A stretch of DNA of 9,989 bases, taken from an uncultured Flavobacteriales bacterium (GTDB lineage: Bacteria; Bacteroidota; Bacteroidia; Flavobacteriales_E; Vicingaceae). Shown piece by piece: positions 6,236-9,989 of the stretch. Positions within the stretch are counted from its first letter, which is position 1, and every line of letters begins with the position of its first letter. The notes beneath the pieces were generated by a model, which ran no database searches, was not told the origin of the DNA, and saw only the letters and a program-made list of their open reading frames with translations. The DNA lies in contig CALALS010000246.1 in the NCBI GenBank assembly GCA_937925525.1, positions 1 to 9,989 on the forward strand. The letters are read 5' to 3'. The translations under genes were made by a program, and so were the position numbers.

Positions 6236-6610
6236 CTATTTCTCCTTTTTGTGCTTTGCAATTTTAGAGTACTCAACTCCAAATTCTTTCATTAAATCTA
6301 AACCATAATTGCGTATGGTATCAACGATAAGAATTGCTCTTTGACCTCGCTTGGTTATTGAGTATTCTACTTTTGGCGGGACAACGGGATAAACTTCACG
6401 GCTGATAAATCCTTCTTTTTCCAACTCTCTTAACTGACTGGTGAGCATTTTATGGGTAATGTGGGGAATATCCTTTTTGAGTTCTCCGTATCGCATCACT
6501 TTATCTTTCAATCGCCATAAGATTGGCATTTTCCATGTTCCTCCTATTCTATCCATCGCAAATTCAACTGGATTGTAATAGAGTTTGTTGTTGTATAAAA
6601 ATTCAGGCAT
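6236..6610 (-). CDS. HxlR-family winged-helix transcriptional regulator (cysteine-free)
   Basis: The 124-residue product matches the HxlR family along its length: NPVEFAMDRIGGTWKMPILW (13-32), the recognition region around GELKKDIPHITHKMLTSQL (42-60), RELEKEGFI (61-69), the wing ending in VPPKVEYSITKRGQ, and a C-terminal dimerisation helix. Members are small dimeric regulators, many of them repressors of divergent genes for redox or aldehyde stress. The gene is divergent from the DJ-1-like gene with 117 bp between, so it most likely controls that gene and itself. Many HxlR proteins carry a sensing cysteine just before PVE; here that position is Asn13 and the whole protein has no cysteine, so thiol oxidation cannot be its trigger. 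The stop is TAG (complement of 6236-6238). Confidence 0.93.
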   Translation of the reverse strand: MPEFLYNNKLYYNPVEFAMDRIGGTWKMPILWRLKDKVMRYGELKKDIPHITHKMLTSQLRELEKEGFISREVYPVVPPKVEYSITKRGQRAILIVDTIRNYGLDLMKEFGVEYSKIAKHKKEK

Positions 6611-6635
6611 TGTCTTAACGCTTTATTTCATTAAT

Positions 6636-6672
6636 ACTTTCTTAAAAGTGTGTATCACTATTCGGGGTAAGT
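6636..6672. promoter_or_regulatory. Candidate HxlR operator in the divergent intergenic region
   Basis: ACTTT-CTTA-AAAGT (6636-6649) is a perfect 5-bp inverted repeat with a 4-bp spacer. A TACTT/AAGTA pair at 6635-6639 and 6669-6673 gives a wider dyad. TACT...AGTA-type dyads are known for HxlR regulators such as YodB. The site is 26-62 bp upstream of the HxlR start and 55-92 bp upstream of the DJ-1-like start, suitable for controlling both. Confidence 0.4.
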
Positions 6673-6698
6673 ATATTTTTAAAGGTAACATATAGTTG

Positions 6699-6706
6699 CA
6701 ACTTTG
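6699..6706 (+). promoter_or_regulatory. Possible -7 element for the DJ-1-like gene
   Basis: CAACTTTG differs from the Bacteroidota -7 consensus TAnnTTTG only at its first base. No good -33 TTG is found 17-23 bp upstream (a T-rich run is there instead), which would suit a promoter that is normally weak or needs an activator. Transcription would start close to 6713, about 15 bp before the ATG. Confidence 0.35.
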
Positions 6707-6727
6707 CCACATCAAAATTTAAAATAA

Positions 6728-7588
6728 ATGAAAAAGACAATCTTGATAATCGCTTGTGCATTGACAGTAATCGGTGGTATCGTTTACGCACAAAATTCAA
6801 AAACAATTAAAAACAACAACAAAATGGACAAACCAAAAGAAAGACTGAGTTACGTTCACCCATATGGTGCCCCCTCAAAAGGAAAAATTTTAATGGTGGC
6901 AAGCTCGCCAACAACTTCCAAGCAGACAGGCTGGCCAATTGGTTTTTGGGCTGCTGAATTGACACACCCTATGAGAGTGTTTCAAGAAGCAGGTTTTGAA
7001 ATTGAATTGGTATCAACAGAAGGTGGAAAGCTGATAATGGACGGCTATTCTAATCCAACAGACGCAAGCGGATATTCTGCTCACGACATCATTTCATTGG
7101 GCTACATGCAAAAGCAAGAGTTCAACCAAATGTTAGAAAACACAAAGAAATTGACTGAAGTAAAGCACAATGATTATGTTGCAATCTTCTTAATAGGTGG
7201 ACAAGGTCCAATGTACACTTACAAAGGCAATGCTGAATTAGAAAAATTATTCGTTTCCTTTTACGAAGCAGGAAAACCTGCATCAGCCGTTTGCCATTCA
7301 ACAACTTTATTGTTAGAAGCTAAAAAATCTAATGGTGAACTTTTGATAAAAGGCAAAACTTGGACTGGCTTTGCAGATTCGGAAGAAGATTTTGCAGACC
7401 AGGCTGTTGGTCAGATAATTCAACCATACAGAATTGAAACCGAAGCAAAGAAAATAGAAGGAACAACGTTTAAAGTAGCTGCTCCATTCTCCTCATACGC
7501 AATACAAGATGGTAATTTAATTACTGGACAGCAACAAAATTCAGGAGCTGCGGCTGCTGAATTAGTAGTAGAACTGCTTACAAAATAA
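6728..7588 (+). CDS. Exported DJ-1/PfpI-family protein (Hsp31-like)
   Basis: The 286-residue product opens with a signal peptide (MKKTILIIACALTVIGGIVYA, likely cut before Gln22), unusual for a family that is mostly cytoplasmic. The DJ-1/PfpI core follows: KGKILMVASS, GWPIGFWAAELTHP with the conserved acidic Glu77, FLIGGQG (154-160), the nucleophile elbow AVCHS with Cys189-His190, and a late TGQQQNSG (266-273). Relatives act as glyoxalases, deglycases or chaperones; the substrate here is unknown. An ATG at 6824 (residue 33) could yield a cytoplasmic form without the signal, but the chosen start fits the A-rich leader and gives a textbook signal peptide. It is divergent from the HxlR gene and ends in a strong terminator. 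Confidence 0.92.
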   Translation: MKKTILIIACALTVIGGIVYAQNSKTIKNNNKMDKPKERLSYVHPYGAPSKGKILMVASSPTTSKQTGWPIGFWAAELTHPMRVFQEAGFEIELVSTEGGKLIMDGYSNPTDASGYSAHDIISLGYMQKQEFNQMLENTKKLTEVKHNDYVAIFLIGGQGPMYTYKGNAELEKLFVSFYEAGKPASAVCHSTTLLLEAKKSNGELLIKGKTWTGFADSEEDFADQAVGQIIQPYRIETEAKKIEGTTFKVAAPFSSYAIQDGNLITGQQQNSGAAAAELVVELLTK

Positions 7589-7594
7589 TAATCT

Positions 7595-7630
7595 AAACAA
7601 GGTGTGGCTTCGCCCCCACCTTGTTTTATT
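7595..7630 (+). terminator. Intrinsic terminator after the DJ-1-like gene
   Basis: AAACAAGGTG (7595-7604) pairs perfectly with CACCTTGTTT (7617-7626), and GGC/GCC can extend the stem around a TTC loop. A T-rich tail (TTTTATTTT) follows. It begins 6 bp after the stop codon and is the clearest terminator in the window. The next gene starts only about 10 bp past the tail. Confidence 0.85.
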
Positions 7631-7640
7631 TTAACAGAAA

Positions 7641-8288
7641 TTGAGAAAACTATTAATCATAATCTTGATTGCAATTTGTACCAATGTAAAGGCACAAATC
7701 CCCGTTGAAATTTTTGGAGGACATGAAAAAACAACAGTTGATATCATGTTCTTTAAGTATATAAAGAATAAACAAGGAGAAAATTCTCGTTGGCTTTTCT
7801 TCAACCGAAACAGAGCAAGTATTGACTACCGAATGACCAAAACAACCTTTTTGCCACAGTTCGGTTTTACGGAAGCTATTTCATATAACCACGAAATAAT
7901 AAATGGATTTGCACCTGTATTAGTTGGACAGGTTTTGAGTTGGGGCGTTTATCCCAAAGCAGGCATTCAATATGCTCACATCAAAAAAAATGCAACCATT
8001 TTTACTTGGTTAGTTTGTGAAATACTTAAAAAACCAGACTTGGATTATTTCCTTTTGTTTCGATACACTCCAAAACTTTCTGAAACAATAAATCTATTTA
8101 CACAAGTTGAAAGCACAAATGCTTTCCCGACTGTTAACACAGAAAATTACAGATTTACTCAACGACTGCGTTTAGGCCTTTCAATAAAGAGCTATCAATT
8201 TGGAACAGGAGCTGAATTTAACCAAACAGGCAATACTACTTTCGCCAAAACATATAATGTAGGCGGTTTCATCAGACATGAATTTTAA
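7641..8288 (+). CDS. Predicted outer-membrane beta-barrel protein, TTG start
   Basis: The 215-residue product begins at TTG; an in-frame TAA at 7632-7634 rules out an upstream start, and the first in-frame ATG would remove the signal peptide. From the TTG it has a clear export signal (MRKLLIIILIAICTNVKA, cut before Gln19). The mature part has alternating polar and hydrophobic residues with many aromatics (SIDYRMTKTTFLPQFGF, YFLLFRYTPKLSETINLFTQ) and ends in ...VGGFIRHEF, a terminal Phe as in many outer-membrane barrels. I infer a small barrel of 8-12 strands but do not recognise a named family. The stop is 3 bp before the bestrophin ATG, so the two are translated together. It directly follows a terminator with no visible promoter of its own. 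Confidence 0.75.
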   Translation: MRKLLIIILIAICTNVKAQIPVEIFGGHEKTTVDIMFFKYIKNKQGENSRWLFFNRNRASIDYRMTKTTFLPQFGFTEAISYNHEIINGFAPVLVGQVLSWGVYPKAGIQYAHIKKNATIFTWLVCEILKKPDLDYFLLFRYTPKLSETINLFTQVESTNAFPTVNTENYRFTQRLRLGLSIKSYQFGTGAEFNQTGNTTFAKTYNVGGFIRHEF

Positions 8289-8291
8289 ACT

Positions 8292-9227
8292 ATGATAGTA
8301 AAACGAATTTTTAATCCAATCAAAGTCATTCAGTATGTAAAAACTGAATTTACTTTTGCAGTTGCAATCGCAGTCACGGTTTATTCTTTGCACAAGCATG
8401 GAGTAACAGCTATATCTTTTCCGTTTTCAATCGCAGCGATTTTAGGAAGTGCTTTAGCAATTTTTATTGCTTTTAGAAATAATAGTTCATACAGTCGCTG
8501 GTGGGAAGCAAGAACACTTTGGGGTGGTATCATTAATTCTAGCAGAGTTATAGCAAGACTAATAATCACACTTACAGACAGCCATGCTCACCAACAGAAC
8601 TATGACAAAACCCGAAGTGAGCAATTTAAAGAAGTAATGATTTACAAAGTAATTGCTTGGGTTCATGCATTGCGTTTGCATTTGAGAAAGCAAGACAACT
8701 GGCAAGATTTAACAACATTCTTTTCAGATCAAGAATTTAATGAGCTCCAAAATTCGCAGAACAAACCAAATTTCATTCACCTTATTTCAGGTAAAAAGAT
8801 TTATGAAGCAATGGCAAACGGAACGATTGGAGGTTTTGATAGTTTTCAAATGGAAGGTCAACTACTGGCATTAGCAAATTATCAGGGGGGGTGTGAGAGA
8901 ATTAAAAACACACCATTGCTAAGGCAATATGATTTTTTCACAAGAGTGTTTTTATATACTTTTATGTTGTTGCTTCCATTTTCGTTGATTGGTGATTTCA
9001 CGAAGATGAATATTGACTATTTGATGATACCAGTTTCCATCACTATTTCATTTGTGTTTGCCATTATAAACAAGGTAGGTGAAGTAAACGAAGACCCATT
9101 TGAAAACCGAATAACCGATGTGCCCTTAACAGCTATGTGCAATACAATTGAAAGAGATTTGAGAGAAATGTTAGGCGAAACCAATTTACCAAATAAACTT
9201 GAACCTGAAAACGGATTATTATTCTAA
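8292..9227 (+). CDS. Bestrophin-family ion channel (UPF0187/YneE type)
   Basis: The 311-residue product shows the family signatures in order: FRNNSSYSRWWEAR (61-74), NYQGGCERIKNTPL (196-209) and EDPFENRITDVPLTAMC (267-283). Hydrophobic segments near 20-33, 41-61, 217-235 and 243-260 fit the four-helix membrane part of this pentameric inner-membrane channel. Eukaryotic bestrophins carry chloride; the one well-studied bacterial relative, from Klebsiella, prefers sodium, so the ion here is open. A run of seven G at 8884-8890 codes Gly-Gly in the conserved motif and is a spot where slippage would break the gene, but the frame is intact. It sits between the barrel protein (3 bp) and the NADP-binding protein (10 bp) in one operon. 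Confidence 0.93.
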   Translation: MIVKRIFNPIKVIQYVKTEFTFAVAIAVTVYSLHKHGVTAISFPFSIAAILGSALAIFIAFRNNSSYSRWWEARTLWGGIINSSRVIARLIITLTDSHAHQQNYDKTRSEQFKEVMIYKVIAWVHALRLHLRKQDNWQDLTTFFSDQEFNELQNSQNKPNFIHLISGKKIYEAMANGTIGGFDSFQMEGQLLALANYQGGCERIKNTPLLRQYDFFTRVFLYTFMLLLPFSLIGDFTKMNIDYLMIPVSITISFVFAIINKVGEVNEDPFENRITDVPLTAMCNTIERDLREMLGETNLPNKLEPENGLLF

Positions 9228-9237
9228 AATTAACAAT

Positions 9238-9855
9238 ATGAAAATAGCAATCATAGGAACAGGCAATGTTGGCAGTGCGTTAGCCACCAACTGGGCAAAT
9301 AAAGGACACGAAATAAATTTGGGTGTTCGTGATGTAAACAACTTTAAAGGCAAAGAACTTTTAAGCAATACCAATACAAATGTTTATACCATTGCTGAAG
9401 CTGTTAAAATTTCGAACATCATTTTACTTTCAACTCCTGCACCTTCCACTGTTGAAGTGGTAAAATCGTTAGGCGACACCTCGGGAAAAATCATTATTGA
9501 TGCAATGAACATCGTAATGAACAAAGGCCCTCATGAATATAAAAATACCACAGATGCAATTTTGGATAACACTCAGACAAAAGATGTGGTGAAGTGCTTT
9601 AACACAACAGGGTTTAATAATATGCAAAATCCAAATTATGGAGACTTAAAACTAGACTTATTTGTAGCTGGCGACAGTGAAAAAGGAAAACAAGTAGCCA
9701 TTCAATTAGCTAAAGACGCTGGTTTTTCAGAGTGCTACAACATTGGTGGCAATGACAAATTCGAATTAATGGAACAATTCGCATGGTTCTGGATAAATCT
9801 TGCAATGTTTCAAGGACAAGGAAGAGAAATTGGTTTTAAACTTTTGAAACGATGA
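9238..9855 (+). CDS. F420-dependent NADP oxidoreductase-like NADP-binding protein
   Basis: The 205-residue product starts MKIAIIGTGNVGSALATNW, with the dinucleotide-binding GTGNVG at 7-12 and GVRD (29-32), where Arg31 would favour NADP. A strand-rich middle (NIILLSTPAPSTVEVV, KIIIDAMNIV) and VKCFNTTGF follow, as in the F420H2:NADP oxidoreductase / STEAP reductase-like fold. An in-frame ATG at 9199 lies inside the bestrophin gene, so 9238 is preferred. Bacteroidota are not known to make F420, so the true partner may be a flavin, a metal or a small carbonyl. It is a cytoplasmic enzyme in the middle of the operon, and its stop overlaps the next start (ATGA). Confidence 0.88.
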   Translation: MKIAIIGTGNVGSALATNWANKGHEINLGVRDVNNFKGKELLSNTNTNVYTIAEAVKISNIILLSTPAPSTVEVVKSLGDTSGKIIIDAMNIVMNKGPHEYKNTTDAILDNTQTKDVVKCFNTTGFNNMQNPNYGDLKLDLFVAGDSEKGKQVAIQLAKDAGFSECYNIGGNDKFELMEQFAWFWINLAMFQGQGREIGFKLLKR

Positions 9856-9941
9856 AAATAGCTTTAGTAACTGGTGCATATAAAGGGCTTGGGCTAAAAT
9901 TGTGTAGACAATTGGGTTCACACAGCCAAACGCACGCTTGA
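9852..9941 (+). pseudogene. Truncated short-chain dehydrogenase (N-terminal fragment)
   Basis: The frame begins MKIALVTGAYKGLGLKLCRQ, the first strand and glycine-rich TGxxxGxG loop of a short-chain dehydrogenase/reductase. Recognisable sequence stops near residue 22 (...RQLG), and after seven unrelated residues a TGA closes the frame at 9939-9941. A full member would be about 230-250 residues. The ATG overlaps the previous stop as ATGA, so it was once the fourth gene of the operon. The break coincides with the start of transposase-like sequence in another frame. Confidence 0.7.
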
Positions 9942-9989
9942 GCATTTATGCCTGGATATAAAATACATCTGGGTACATGGAGAAGGACA
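9916..9989 (+). mobile_element. IS3-type transposase fragment (integrase-core start), runs off window
   Basis: In the frame beginning at base 9916 the sequence reads VHTAKRTLEHLCLDIKY and then IWVHGEG to the window edge. A Trp/Cys-x-D-I-K-Y block followed by ..HGE resembles the first catalytic Asp region of the integrase core in Bacteroidota IS3-type transposases. It has no visible IS end or orfA before it, so it joins the dehydrogenase directly in mid-transposase. The exact junction, somewhere in 9905-9925, is not certain, and recognition rests on about 24 residues. Confidence 0.45.

Noticed and set aside
8884..8890. Run of seven G as a frameshift in the bestrophin gene
   Set aside because: The conserved motif reads through it in frame (NYQGGCERIKNTPL), so the gene is intact.
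9199..9237. Earlier start for the NADP-binding protein
   Set aside because: It overlaps the bestrophin end and puts 13 residues ahead of the Rossmann strand that normally starts the protein.

Overview
The window looks like an accessory stretch of a Bacteroidota chromosome (Flavobacteriia, Sphingobacteriia or Chitinophagia-like). The DNA is AT-rich, start codons sit behind A-rich leaders with little Shine-Dalgarno sequence, candidate promoters match the Bacteroidota TTG-N19-TAnnTTTG pattern, and the genes are of kinds common in that phylum (a multi-PAS histidine kinase with an SHNLRAP box, an HxlR regulator, a bestrophin-family channel). No rRNA, tRNA or CRISPR array was seen.

Region 1 (1-3209) is a two-component pair. 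The kinase gene enters from the left edge and is open from the first base, so its start lies outside the window. The visible 931 residues hold about six PAS-type modules, two of them near-copies of one another exactly 732 bp apart, then a histidine phosphoacceptor domain and an ATPase domain. Twelve bases later comes a single-domain response regulator with no output domain, which points to a phosphorelay.

Region 2 (3210-6235) is patchy. It carries a scrap of an IS3-type transposase, an 83-bp MITE-like element with 17-bp inverted ends and TA on both sides, and three unrelated single genes: a small lipoprotein, a zinc-independent quinone-oxidoreductase-like enzyme and a ClbS/DfsB (DUF1706) protein. 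The gaps before the oxidoreductase and the ClbS gene contain large imperfect inverted repeats, each with a promoter-like sequence in its loop. The ClbS gene has clearly different codon use (GAC for Asp). Together this suggests a cassette-like acquisition zone, although no canonical integron site is present.

Region 3 (6236-9855 and beyond) reads as one functional cluster. An HxlR regulator with no cysteine is divergent from an exported DJ-1/PfpI protein. A strong terminator follows, and then a tight operon: a predicted outer-membrane beta-barrel protein starting at TTG, a bestrophin-family channel, an F420-reductase-like NADP-binding protein, and the start of a short-chain dehydrogenase. The set suggests an envelope stress or redox response, but its real stimulus is unknown. 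The last gene breaks after about 22 recognisable residues and runs into what looks like the catalytic start of an IS3-type transposase, so the operon is truncated at its 3' end.
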